From: Epiperipatus broadwayi
Taxonomy: Eukaryota > Onychophora > Udeonychophora > Euonychophora > Peripatidae
Assembly: GCA_028023455.1 (NCBI GenBank)
Contig: JAQFVV010006203.1
Coordinates: forward strand, 8,274,821 to 8,338,820
Direction of reading: 5' to 3'
DNA: 64,000 nt
Position numbers and translations under genes: made by a program. This document shows, piece by piece, positions 13,071 to 25,898 of the stretch. A model generated the notes under the pieces. That model was given only the letters and a program-made list of their open reading frames with translations, was not told the DNA's origin and ran no database searches. The first letter of the stretch is position 1; every line of letters starts with the position of its first letter.

Positions 13071-15308
13071 AATGAAAAAAAAAACTAACATCATATAATA
13101 GTATTAGTTAGAATAATATTTTATTACAAATCTAAGAAATCAGATCTTTTTAGATCAAATCGATCATTTAGGTCGGCCCAGAATCGTTATATGTATATGT
13201 TTTTGATTAGCATCAACACCATCTTATGGCGAACACCAAGGATGAGAATACAACCCTCTTTTCTTATGGGTGTATAGTTGTTGAAGAATATTAAGAGTTG
13301 ATATTGTTAATATTGCTGGTAGGGTCATAGAATCAATTCATTGTTTCTTTATAGTAAGTAAGAGTTCTAGTATAAACTCTCATAGTTATGTATTACGCCC
13401 TGCTTGGCCTTACATAATTGATTAAGAACCAATTAAAATTATAGTGTGAATTCCAATTTGGAAAATAAAACTATATTTTATGCTGTGATAAGTGGTGTGC
13501 ATCGAATTTCCAGATTACAGCAAAACAGATCTTCTCTGGACTGGTAAGCTGAATAAAATGTTACTCTTGTTGGGGAGATTGAATATTATTTATGTGTAGG
13601 TGTGCGAACGCACGATCCGGATAAGAGCTAATTCTTTAACCCTTGAACAGTTTATCTAAAAATACAAGCATAAACAAATGCTATACAGTAGTTAAAAATT
13701 TAAAATAATTTATTAAGGCATATTGATTTGCAGAAACTGATACCGAACTTATAAGTTGATTTTTTTTAGCTAAGAGTTACTTACGACCAGTATCAGTAAA
13801 CATATGTTAATGAATATAATCTATAGTTAGAATTAAAGAAAGAAAATTTTTATTGGAGCTTAAAATAGCTTATAATAAATTAAGAAAAGTTTGTTATAGT
13901 ATTAAATGTGTTTTGTAGCTTACTGATGGTCAGAACAGTATAATCATCTGTGAGAGAGAAACAATAATTCTGTAGCAGTTGTGAATCCCATTTTGTATTA
14001 ATATAAGAATGATTTAATATTTTCATTTTGTTGCTACTCGAGAAAGGGACGAGGTACAGAGATGTGTACATAATGTAAATATATTCAATTATTATTGTTA
14101 ATAAAATGTTATAATTTTAAATAAAAGCCTTGTCTGTGTCTCAATGTTTCGTGGATTCAACAAATTCCAGAAATCCAATCACAATCTAATCACAATCCAA
14201 TCACCATGATAAATTATACATCATTACACTAATTTTTGAATTCATTATATTTTAATTATTTATAACTGTGTTATAATAAAGTACTAGGGAGATTAATTTA
14301 TTATTCAAGATTCCAAGAAAGATTTGAGTATAAAATTAAAAGACAAAAAATCATTTTAAACACTGCAAACTCACATAAGATGTATGTGGATTATAGTCAA
14401 ATAAATTTAGCAATATTAAATTAAAGTTTATTATATGCAGTAGGGTTGTATGTGATATTGAATGCAGTGGGTGTACATAAAATCCTTTTTCCATCCGCGG
14501 TATTCAATACCTTCCCAGTTGAAGTTTATTAGCCAAAATTTTAAATTCTCAAAATGTTTAAGTTACGTTACAAACTAAGGTGTATAATTGAAATGTAAGC
14601 ATTTGAAAATAGAGAAAGTGGACATTGGCTTGGTTTGACTAAGCCAAGTTTGACTTTAAGTATAATAACTGGGAGAGTCTTCATAAATTACAAATAATTT
14701 CTTTTCATTATTAAGTTTTCACACATTGCTATTCTAAAGCTCTGAGATGAGAATATCATAAAGCAGAAGAGAATTGTCAAATGAGGAGTCATCTGAGAAT
14801 AAAGCAGAGAAGTTTATAATTGGTAATTGTTAATATTAGCAAAACTAGAGTGTGATTGATAGCATGGTAGGGAGATGGAATATGATGATGAAGATGATGG
14901 GCCAGAAAATGATTTAAGTTAAATTAAATATTAATTGCAATTTTGATGTGAGATGGATAGGAGAGAGAGCTGAAATATTTAGTGTATAGTGGGGAGTTGA
15001 GTTGAGATTCTCCTCTCCATTAAATATACTAAATTACAAAGTTATTATTATTAATATCGCTCTTAGTATTTATTCTTTAAAAATTTTATTTATTTACCCA
15101 TTCATCAAGTATTAATGTATATAATTAGATAAATTATTAAACAAATAAGAAAGTAGTAGATAAGGTTTACATTAGAGTTGTAATTTGGCGCCCTGGCATT
15201 TCATAATATGTTGTCCCATTACTATCGATTCCGCAGTTATCCACCCTGTATGTTGCTCTTGTGTGTGCGTGGAAGGTGGAGATGTAGCCCGGAGAAGGAA
15301 GGGTGAGG
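13071..15308. other. AT-rich DNA without recognisable gene
   Basis: No gene or clear repeat copy recognised. Short direct repeats of an AATCACAATC type occur near 14170-14200. The stretch ends at 15308 with GAGGTTAC abutting an (AT)n tract, which is the terminal motif seen at the ends of the mobile elements further right. It may therefore contain the end of another, unrecognised element. Confidence 0.4.
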
Positions 15309-15334
15309 TTACAATATATATATATATATATAGT
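15308..15334. repeat. AT-tract junction flanked by GGTTAC and GTAACC
   Basis: An (AT)n run of about 15 bp is bounded on the left by GGTTAC and on the right by GTAACC, so the whole can fold back on itself. It marks the outer end of the inverted 5.2-kb element copy. Confidence 0.6.
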
Positions 15335-16829
15335 AACCATATGTTTTGGCTTAATAATAGTAAATTTTATTCAGTGGTCCAGTATGTAATATTTTAAATT
15401 TTAATTAGTAATAATTTATTAATATCTTGAAAATCAGTGTGTAAATATTAGTTATATATATTGAAATGCTTGTTGGATTATACTTTTCCACTTAAGCAAA
15501 AGCTCACCCATAAAAATACTGAAAGTGATGATGAGTTGGACTGTTTGTAATACACTGGAAAATCTGATAGAGTGGATATTATCTCTTAAACATTTTATCA
15601 CAAGTTCCAGTGTCAGCTATTTCAAATAATATTTTAATAGGATTAAAATCAATTTGGAAGTATGAAAATATTTAACACTTTATTATTATTATTAATCAGT
15701 AATTAAAAACAAACAACAAAATCAATTTATAATTCTTCTAAATTTTCTTTATAAACAATCTTTAAATATATTATATTTTAATTGAAATTGAAATGTAACA
15801 GTCTAGATTTTTTTTCACTAGAGGGATAAAAATATTAATTTATTCACGTTTTACAATCATGGGATCATTTAGGACCAATCATGCATTGTAACACAAAGAA
15901 TAAATTCTATAACAAGTTTGTAGGGGGAAGGACTACTAAGAGAAGAAAATCGGAACAAGACTTCAAATCTCCATGTATAAAATAAAATAAAAGAAATAAG
16001 CTAAAAAATAATAACCTTGAAAATTAGTTTGAACAAAATTTCACGATTATACAGAATTAAGCAGGATGGAGTAGAAACTTTATAACTCTGTAATATTTCA
16101 ACACTGTTTTTTATCGATCCTATGATTCTTAATTTTGCCTATTGGAGAAGCTAGAATGACTGCTATTTGGATAAATATTTGCCTCAACATATACTATTTG
16201 AAATAAAGAAAAATTTCAGAAAACATAAGCAATTATTTTTGTTTTCTTTATCTTAATCAATTGTCAGATTTAATGATAACACAAAAATTGTTTAGATTGA
16301 AGAGAAAAAGTTTAAATTATTTTGATTTTCGTGCCCTTAAGCATTAAGCAGAAAAATCTTTTGTTTATAAATTATCATCTCAATAAAAATAATTCGAAAT
16401 CATTTTGAAGAAAAGTTTGAAGAGATAATAAACAAACCAAAAGGTCAATTTTACATCATTTAAAATTTAATCAATTTTAAAAGATAAATGCATGAATTAT
16501 TTATTATTTTCATTGGGAAAAAGAACTCATCTGCACTGATGTTTCAGTGCGAATTTGCTTAGTTAATGAAAATAGAAAAATTTAAGATTATTAATGCCAA
16601 GTATATTTTATTGATAATTGCTTAATATTGAATCAATTCTTCTTAATATTATTAAACACCTATTTATTTTCTGAGAAAAGTGAATAAATAAATTTTTTTT
16701 ATCTTGATTATGCAACATATAAATTAGTAATACTTTCAACTGCTTTGAAATCACCCAGATCATTTAAAATTATGACAGATATCTTCGTGTGGATGGAAAA
16801 GCAAAATAAACAAATCAATAAATAATTTT

Positions 16830-17000
16830 AAATATTGTCTCATTATACTGACATCAGTACATAAACCAATAAATGATTTTTATTGCCTTTGGAAAGTGTT
16901 TAAATATCGTCTCACTATACTGACCTCAGTACATAAACCAATAAAGAATATTTATTGCATTTGGAAAGTGTTGAATTTTGTCTGAATATGCTAATATTGA
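16830..17000. repeat. 72-bp tandem repeat, about 2.3 copies
   Basis: The unit contains GTCTCAYTATACTGAC and CAGTACATAAACCAATAAA, then TTATTGC and TTTGGAAAGTGTT. Copies start near 16832 and 16904, and a third, partial copy begins near 16976. It lies just left of an (AT)n tract and the palindrome at 17054. Confidence 0.8.
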
Positions 17001-17053
17001 ACAGAATAATCAATATATATATATATATATATAAAACTAACCAAAGGAAATAC

Positions 17054-17369
17054 ATATAAAAACAAAAAAAGACTTATAAATCCAAGAAATAATATTATAT
17101 TTCAACCAGAGGACTGGTTTTCATCAGAAAGAAAAAAATACACAGTAAAATGGCGATAATCAAAAATTACAGATTTGATAAAAGATTATAAAATATAAAT
17201 TTAACAATCAGGGAGGGTTTGTTAAATTTATAATCTTTTATCAAATCTGTAATTTTTGATTATCGCCATTTTACTGTGTATTTTTTTTTTTCTGATGAAA
17301 ACCAGTCCTCTGGTTGAAATATAATATTATTTCTTGGATTTATAAGTCTTTTTTGTTTATATATATATA
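17054..17369. mobile_element. foldback (palindromic) element with about 150-bp arms
   Basis: The left arm (about 17054-17205) and right arm (17221-17369) are near-perfect inverted repeats around a 15-base loop (17206-17220). The left arm carries about 6 bp near the loop that the right arm lacks. (AT)n tracts lie on both outer sides (17012-17033 and 17359-17369), suggesting insertion into an AT repeat. Each arm contains CTGATGA, a 6-bp hairpin (AACCAG/CTGGTT, loop TCCT) and GAAA, an arrangement resembling a hammerhead ribozyme core (right arm 17292-17319). I see no helix I for it. The element lies inside copy 0 of the 5.2-kb family. Confidence 0.8.
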
Positions 17370-20300
17370 CTTAGGAATATTTGCTTATAATATTCCTTTT
17401 CTTGTCATTTTGCTCATAAGAATGGATCAAACTTTGACTACTAAGATAAAATCTAATGGGGGAAAATGTTCATTTATTTTTGTTATTACTATGTTTAAGA
17501 TTGTAATACATTTTTTTCTTTTACTTTCATGTATTATTCAGGGATTATTTTATTATATATATTTATCATGGTATAAAATATACTTAGAGAAGAGAGAGAA
17601 ATATTTATCTCTTGCACTGCTAAAACAAATGTTAATATTATATTGAAGAGGGAACAAACAGGCCCAAACTTGTCAAAATTATACATATAATTACACAATT
17701 GTTCTATTATATGAAATAATTCAATAAGCATTTTTTTATTTCTTAATTTTGCCTATGAATGAAAATGTCCAATTTAAATACAAAATGTAGGTTGATATTT
17801 ATTGTTTGTGTGTGCATGGCTTGCTATAACAAAAGTATAATAATTATTTTAAAATAATTAATAGTCATTTTACTTATATGTTGGTGGTTTGTTTATAAAA
17901 CATTAATAGTTTCTGCATTGTGAAATGGAAGATTTATGTTTCCACTTTTATTATTAGTGTTGTTTTACCTTGCTGTTGTATTGATCAGGATTTGTGACAG
18001 CTTTTATCTGATGAGTTTGTGCCACATACAATGGCATCATATATAATAATAGTAATATTGTGCATGGGTTGATGGAGAATGTCCCATTGATGATTAAATG
18101 AGAGGATGATATTGTCAAGGCTGATTAATAGTTAGTGCTTAGAGCATAGTTAATCCCAAGAGAGGATAATCCCCATGGTCTGAATTCTATTTTACTGTGA
18201 CAAGGCACTGCCCACACTTTTATACCTATGAAAGTATTAGAATTGGCCATATTATTATACAACAATCATGTCATTTTGTAGAACTTCCCTTTATTGTTAG
18301 ATCCCTCATGAAGTTATATAGTTAGTTTTCCTCCATGTATGGTAAAGTTTAGTATTTCAAAATCAAATAGCAAGGACAAGATAAAGTTAGATTAAGGGAC
18401 ACTGGTCTATCTATAGTGTTGTCTAATTAAAATAGTGTCTTTATGATGTTGTGTAATCTTCATCAGTTTATAAGTAAACCAACCAAAAACTTACTAGTGC
18501 TTGTAGAACTTCTATATAAAAGAACAAATGGTGTCTTGGACAATGTGGATTTATTTTCATCAAGTAGTGATTCACCCATGGATCAGTAAGTTCAGTTAAC
18601 TATTAAATGATTAGATTGTGGACATAGGCAATGTTTTGGTGTCATGTTTGTACTTAACTTATGATGTCTGTCCCACATCAATACAATGAATCTTTTTATA
18701 GTAAATGATAATAAATTACTAATTTCACTGAATATGATAATTGCCCTTATTATATTCTAATAAATCAAATAGCTCTAGTTTAATATACTAAATTATAACT
18801 TAGAGTTTTTACATTTAAAAAGTTGAGTATATCCAAAGCACCTAAATTCATTTTGTTTTATAATTTAAATGCTAAGTTAGATTAAATAAGGTAACTATCT
18901 TATTCTATAAGATAGAATAAAAATAGAAATATAGCCAATAATAATAGTGATACTATGAATATCACTATATTAGTTTGTCATTACTTACTACATGTATAGT
19001 CAATGGGATACCAATTAACCCCATCCCTGATTTTAGTTAATGGATTTATTCTATTTCATGCAATGTGTCTGAAATAAAGTTGTAAATAATGTAAATAAAT
19101 CTTGTTGTGTTAAAAATTTATTTAGTTGTCAGTAGTCTTATTGCTAACATACACATTATTATTGTTATTGCTAACGACATATCAGAGGATTATATATGAA
19201 AATCAGCATTAACCAATACAGTACAATTAACTATATGTTGGTATATCATAATAATTTTGTTCAGCCCTATAATTTAGGAGTATATCATCACTTAATAATC
19301 AAAATGGTATTAACCTAGAGTACATATTATTTAAGTGATATACTAAAAGATTAAACACTTAATATTGGTTTAATCAGTTTATTTGAACCCGCAGATCTAT
19401 CATTCACTGATCTTGATCACATTATATATAATTATTTGAGAAAAGGAAGTTAGTAAGTTATTGTGTTTAGCTATTAAAAAGTTGTTCATATCTTTTGAAG
19501 CTCCAAGTATATCATAGTTAGGGAATTTATAAAGTTTCTTTGAAATTATTAAATATTGTTTGTTAATTAGATTTTGTATCAAAAACCGTTTTGTGTGTTA
19601 TATTTGGGTAGTGGCAAAATCCCTCTCACTGACCCAAGTATATCTTGTATAACAATCTTTAAATTATGTGAACCCTGAGAAGAATAATTTATATTAATTT
19701 GCAATGTAGAATCTGAGTTTATGGTAAATTTTATGTTTAGTTATTTATTGTAGTTGGATTGGAGTTATGTTACATTCACTATTTTATAAAAGTCAACCAA
19801 ACATTAAAGCATCAATTGCTTCGTTATCTGAAATGTATTGCCTGTTTTGACTTTATGGTGGATATTCTGGTTTTGTTAAGCTTGGAATCCGTATTTGATT
19901 TAGTTGTCTCATTATCATTTAATTCAATATCAAATTTAGAGTTCTGGACATCATCTTTCATCATAATTTTCTCATTTGTCATTTCAATTTTTCTTTATTC
20001 TTATTTCATCCTAATTCATTATTCTAATTAACTAACCATTCATTAGCGCTTATTCCATTATCATCTTAATCATCCATTATTCTGATACATATTCATTCTT
20101 TTCTCTTCATTCTCAGACTTATTTCTTTTTATTATTTATTTTCATCATCCATTCAGTCTTCTACATCCTAATTTACTTATCACCTAATTTATCTTGTAAT
20201 TTCATATTCATTTCATCGATCTAATTATTATTTATTTATTGGTTTGACAAATATTAAGTTTATTTCATAACCTTTTGTTTGTTTGCTTGTTTGTGGATTT

Positions 20301-20578
20301 TGAAGCTAGTTTGACCAGAAGTTATTAATCACCATGTAATCTTCTCTAAGTTTATAGTTTCATGTGAGCTTCGTCAATAAAGAAATTGTCTTTTTAGTTT
20401 AACATTTATTTTAGGCTTATATTCTAGACTAGTTGTAGCTAGGAAGGTTTCAGAGGAAAATACGGTTCCCAAACTTGGAATTGGACTAGCTAGATGAGTA
20501 TGGTAGGTTACATAGGAGCATTTAGTGTCCCTAAAAATGTGCAACATGATTCATTTATGAATAGTTAGATCGGTGAGC

Positions 20579-20602
20579 AGGTTACAATATATATTGTAAC
20601 CT
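20579..20602. repeat. perfect 24-bp palindrome at head-to-head element junction
   Basis: AGGTTAC and GTAACCT flank an AATATATATT core, giving an exact palindrome. It is the junction where the inverted copy 0 and direct copy 1 meet with their TGTAACC ends facing each other. Confidence 0.9.
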
Positions 20603-23600
20603 TCCTTCTGATCATTGCACAGCTTAGGCCCACCCATTTCTGGGTGCCATAATCCCATATAACCTAGCTACATCTTTAATCACTCAATCAAGCCACTACG
20701 TTGCACCATAATCTCAAGTGTAACCTTCTCACTGGTTTAACTGGTTACAAACGAATCATGCCACATGTTTTAGTGACTAAATTCTCTTATGAAACTTATC
20801 ATACTCTCATTATCAAGAATATAAGCATAATAAAACAAAAATGTAAAACTAACGAAATGATTTCTGTATTGAATAAAACTAGCATGAAACTATAGATCTG
20901 AAGGAGATCACGAGGTGATTAATCAAGATAATAACTTCTGGTCAAACCAGCTTTAAAATCCACACAAACAAAAGGTGATGAGTTAAATTTGATATTCAGC
21001 AAACTAATAAATAACTAATAATTATATCTCTGGAATGATTATGAAAATTAAACTTATAAATGAAATGATAAGTAAATTATGATGTAGATGACTAAATGGA
21101 TGATGGAAAGAAGTAATAATTAAATGGTGGAATGAAATGAGTCTAAGAATGAAGAGAAAAGAACGAAGATGTATGAGAGTAATGAATGATTAAGATGATG
21201 ATAGAATAAGAGTTAATGAATAGTTAAGGTGATGAAAGAATAAAAGTTAATATATGATTAATCAATTATGATGATGAATTAATGTCAAATGAGAATGAAT
21301 AAATAAAAAAATTGATCAAGATAAAATTGAGGAATACTGTTAATGATGGAGACTGAAATCTTAAACTATGAACTAATATGGTATTAATAGTAAAAAGATA
21401 AACTAAATAAAATTGGGGATTTTAAGCTTGACATAACCAGAATATTTATCCTGAAGTTAAAACACACTATACATTTGAGGCCAAAATAACTAATTTACCT
21501 TAAAGTTTGGTTAACTTTCATAAAACAGTGAAAATAATCTATTTCCAAGTCCAACTATAATAATTGACTAGCAATAAAATTTACTACAAATTTAAATTCT
21601 ATCTTGAAACTTAACAATTAATTCTTCTCAGGGTTCAAACACTATAAATTGTTATACAACATATATTTGGGTCAGTAAGAGGGATTTTACCACTACCCAA
21701 ACATAATGCACAAAACAGCTCTCAATATAAACTCAAATTAAGAACTATATTTAGCAGTTACTCATAAACCTTATAACTAACATAAGCTTTAAAATTTACG
21801 ACTGGGAATGACTTTTTAATAAATAAATACAATCACTTACCAAATTCCCTTTCTCAATTAATTATGTGATCAAGATCAGTGAATGATGGCTCTGTGGATT
21901 TGACAAAATCAATTAAATCAATATTATGTTTAGTGTTTAATATATTACTTAAAGCAATCTGTACTCCAAGTTATTAACATTTTAATTATTGTGTGATGAT
22001 GCATTAGATGTACCAATAAATTACAAGACTTACCAAAATTATTATGATATAGCATAATATAGTTAATAGTACTATATTGGTTGATGATGATTTCAATTTA
22101 TAATCTTCTGATAGTTTGATAGCAATAACAATAATAGTGTATATATGTGGTAATTAGCAATAAGACTACATGCAACTAAATAAAATTTTAGATACAACAA
22201 ACTTTATTTACAATATTTACAAATTTTTAATTCACAGATATGGCATGAAATAAAACTAATATATTAAAATAATTTATCGATGGGACAAATACTTAGTATC
22301 CCCTTGACCATATACTCAGCAAATAATACAACCTGCTTAGAAAATAATATTTAAAATGTCATTTGTTACTCTTTGGCATATTTTAAAGAATAAGATAATA
22401 AAACTTACTTAAGCTGACTAGCACTTAAATTTATAACTAGCAGTATATTTAGAACTTTAGGATATGCACCAAGTATAAATTTAGAATTCAGAAAATTTTT
22501 TAAAAGTATTGCATTCTCCTAAAACCCTTTCTTTTATCAGAATATGATAAGGGCAATTATCATATTCTGTGCAATTACTAACTTATTTAAATTTGAAATG
22601 AATAAGTTTAGTGCATTAAATGAAGACTAGACATTAAAAGTCAAATACACATAGATCTCATTAAGCATTACCTATGTTCACAGCTCAACCCTTGAATACA
22701 TAACTAATCTTACAATTCTATTGTCACATCATTATTTGATGAAGGTGAATCCACACTACCAATGTGCATCTCTTACTTGTACATCTAAAATTTTCCACAA
22801 TCACAAATAGATTTTGGTTTGGTCTGTCTGTACTGATGATGATCATACCACATCATAAACACTATTTCAATTAAGAAAACACTATGCTAGATCAATGTTC
22901 CTAACTTTAACATTGTTTTTATACTTGCTATATGATTTTGACCTATTATACTTCACCATACACTGTGGAAAAACTAACTCTAGATCATCATGAGAAATTT
23001 AACACTAAAGAGGGAGGCTTTATAAAAAACAACATGACAGTTGTGTAATAATCTGGTTGATTATACTACCTCTTAATGGGTATATGCATGTGTGGGCTTT
23101 TGCCTCATCACAGGAAAAAAATAGAATTCAGACCATGGATATCCTTTCTTTCTAGGATTATTTATGCTTATAAGCATTAATTACTACTTTGCCTCTACCA
23201 ATCTTTTCTCTCATGAAATCAGCAATAGGTGACACTCTATCAGCCTATGCTCCATATTAATATTAATATATGGGATGCCATTCTATTGGAACATCCTATC
23301 AGCTAAAAACTGTCACTAATCATTTTCAAATTATAGCAAGATAAAAACAATACCAACAATAATAGTGGAGATATACATACTCCATTTTACAATGCAAAAC
23401 CATTAATGTATCAACAGACAAACCAAAAAAATACATATGTCAAATGATCATTAATTATTTAAAAATGACAACTATCCTTTTGTCAAGGGGAGCACAACAT
23501 ATTTAAGCAATAAAGATCAAACCTGTATTTGTATTCAAAGTGGACAAGTTCATTTCTATACAAAATTACAAAATGAAACGGTTTATACCAAATTTTCTTT

Positions 23601-25822
23601 TATATAAGAAAATAATTCGGTCATTCGAATATATATATTTGATAAAATGTCTGCATATTCACCTCTTTAATAATATACATTAAAATTAGTTTTAAACTAT
23701 AAGAGATAAATATTTTTCTTTCTCTTTAGATCAATGACATTAAAATTATGTTTTCCCCTACTTGTGAAGATAACAAAAATGTGTGTAATAATATATGTAT
23801 GTGTCTTTATACATTTTTATATCTTTTTGACTAAATATATTTATATACCATGTACCACAATAAAGCATATATGTTTAAAAAATACAATTCCCAAATAACA
23901 CATTACGTGATATATATAACACAGCAATTATATAAACAAAACAAATGTACATTTTTATCCATTAAATTTTTACCCTATTTGTTCAAGTTATTTTATCCTG
24001 GTGAGTTAGAATAATAAAAACTATTCTTAAGAATGAATCTTGTGATTAGCAAACATTCCAGATAATGCATATATATTTTATTCCTGTTGGATGTATAATG
24101 AGCAATATTCAATACTTATTCAAAAGCAAAAATTATTTGATGGTTTCAGTATCGATAATTAACAAAACGATAAAAATTCATATTTCCAATTGTAGCAGAC
24201 CTAAAAGATAAGTTTATCTACTTTTCTCTAGATAATTTTCCTGAATAATTCTTTAAGTTATTGTAATCTTGAAAAATGAACTTTTTCAAGACCTTTATTA
24301 ATTTATTCTGTAAGCGTTTCAAATGAAGTATAACAAGAATTATTTATTTACATTTAAAATCCAGATAATTTTTTTCTTGGAAAACCAGTCGAATTTTATT
24401 ACAATTAGCATATTTTTTTTCCTTTTTAAAACTCTTTGTTAATTTTATTCTTCCCTGCACAGCAATATATATATATGTAGCAATGTTTAAACAGTTCGGG
24501 TATATTCCAATATTGTAAAACATTATTATAACGACGTATTTTTCTCAATAAAACGTTAAAAGTAAATATTTATTTCATTCGATTCTTCTTGGCAAAGTAT
24601 GATGTGATTATCAATATTAACAATAATCTATCAAATTATAAATATGATATCTTCAACATTTTAATGAATCTGTGATAATTCATTTTTAACATTGCACAAA
24701 ATTGGCTCTATAAAACAAATCAGCCGATAAGTGTTTATTTCTTAATAAAGAATTGAGAATAAAATCACGCAAATATTTATTTTTATTAAAAGTTAGATGA
24801 TTCAAAAATGACTTTTAAATTTATTTACTATATATATCATAACACTTGTTTTCAAAATTATCTTGAATTATTATTATTTTTTCTTGATATTTTACTTTAC
24901 ACGCACAATCTTATTCTGCCGGGTAATAAGATTGGTGCGAAAATACAAACATTATCAACTTTTTAATTTATAAATAATTTGTGCGTTGTTTTCAAAGAAG
25001 ATATCTTAAAAATATACACAACATAAAAGCAAAGGCTTACTTTTTCTTGAATTTTCCTGGGTTTAAAACAAGATTTATGAGAGACAGTTAGGATGCATAA
25101 GGCTTCCATTTCTCCTTCTGTATAACTTCTTAGAACTATCAATCAATAGAAGAATGGTGTTTAAATGACTGCAAGGTTTTGAGATTTTCTATTCAAGCAT
25201 TTGTAGATAGCAAGATATTAATTCTTTCATTGAATTAGATTCCAGAATTTTATGATTTTTAATTTTTTTTCCTCCTTATTTTAAATCAAACTTAAATTCT
25301 GTAGTTGCTTAGTTCATGTTTTTCTTAATTAGTCCCCCCTAACTTGGTTAGCTAATATATAGCTTGTTTTTCTAATGCATTGTGGGAGCAATTTAAGCCA
25401 ATAATCTTGGTATGCATAATTAATATTACTGCCTCTGTCTTCATTTTTAATAATTACCCATTTTTATTTAAGACAGCTCTAGTTCAGTACTAAAAAAATA
25501 TGCTTAAGTAATTTACTATAATAATTCATTTTATAAGATTTACAAATTTGATTTAATTATTAATTTATTTCATTATTGCTATTCAAAGACAATAAAATAG
25601 CAATATATTTATCTCCCAATTAATAACAATATTTTTAAATTGTTATTTTAGTCTAGTCAGAGCTTATACTGGATTTGAAATCTCATCTCCACTCAAGCAA
25701 ATTTCCCAGTGCATTCAAAACAATCTTTATTAAAAACCACTCATTAAGATTTTCATGCCAAATATTTATTATTAAGGTTTAAAATTTTGGATTATTAAAT
25801 ACAGGGACCTAAATAAAAGGTC

Positions 25823-25825
<3 letters not shown>
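20593..25825 (+). mobile_element. unclassified about 5.2-kb element, copy 1
   Basis: Begins TGTAACCTTC and ends AAAAGGTCACA, with (AT)n on both sides. It aligns end to end with copy 2 (25894-31043), for example at 20610-20700 vs 25915-26005, 21845-21900 vs 27130-27180, 23110-23150 vs 28385-28425, and 25790-25825 vs 31010-31043. There are many point differences and small indels, roughly in the 10-20% range by eye. No conserved open frame links the copies: the 64-aa frame at 20701 and the 62-aa frame at 25998 are translations of the same non-coding stretch. The TG...CA ends would suit an LTR, while the short inverted terminal similarity (TGTAACCTT/TGTGACCTT) would suit a DNA transposon. Function and class are unknown. 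Confidence 0.75.

Positions 25826-25894
<69 letters not shown>
25825..25894. repeat. (AT)n microsatellite, about 70 bp
   Basis: An uninterrupted AT dinucleotide run separates the GGTCAC end of copy 1 from the GTAACC start of copy 2. Confidence 0.95.

Positions 25895-25898
<4 letters not shown>

Larger units (their letters stand above)
15330..20587 (-). mobile_element. unclassified about 5.2-kb element, copy 0 (inverted, most diverged)
   Basis: This is the reverse complement of the copies at 20593-25825 and 25894-31043. Matching landmarks are: the segment around 20260-20340 versus 20890-20990 (GGTTTGACCAGAAGTTATTA block), 19380-19440 versus 21845-21905 (TGATCTTGATCAC block), 18160-18190 versus 23120-23150 (CATGGTCTGAATTCTATTTT block), and 17916-17935 versus 23380-23400. 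The left end (15330-15600) matches the right end of copy 1 only weakly. No protein can be read through it. A 72-bp tandem repeat and a palindrome (17054-17369) interrupt it. It could be a solo LTR of a long-LTR retrotransposon or a DNA element, and nothing here decides this. Confidence 0.6.

Noticed and set aside
12713-13075. 120-codon open frame
   Set aside because: It is translation of the 172-bp tandem repeat, lysine-rich from poly-A, with its two halves nearly the same.
20701-20895. 64-codon frame, with a 62-codon relative at 25998-26186
   Set aside because: The frames are homologous only because they lie in two copies of the same 5.2-kb element. No longer conserved frame or known motif exists.
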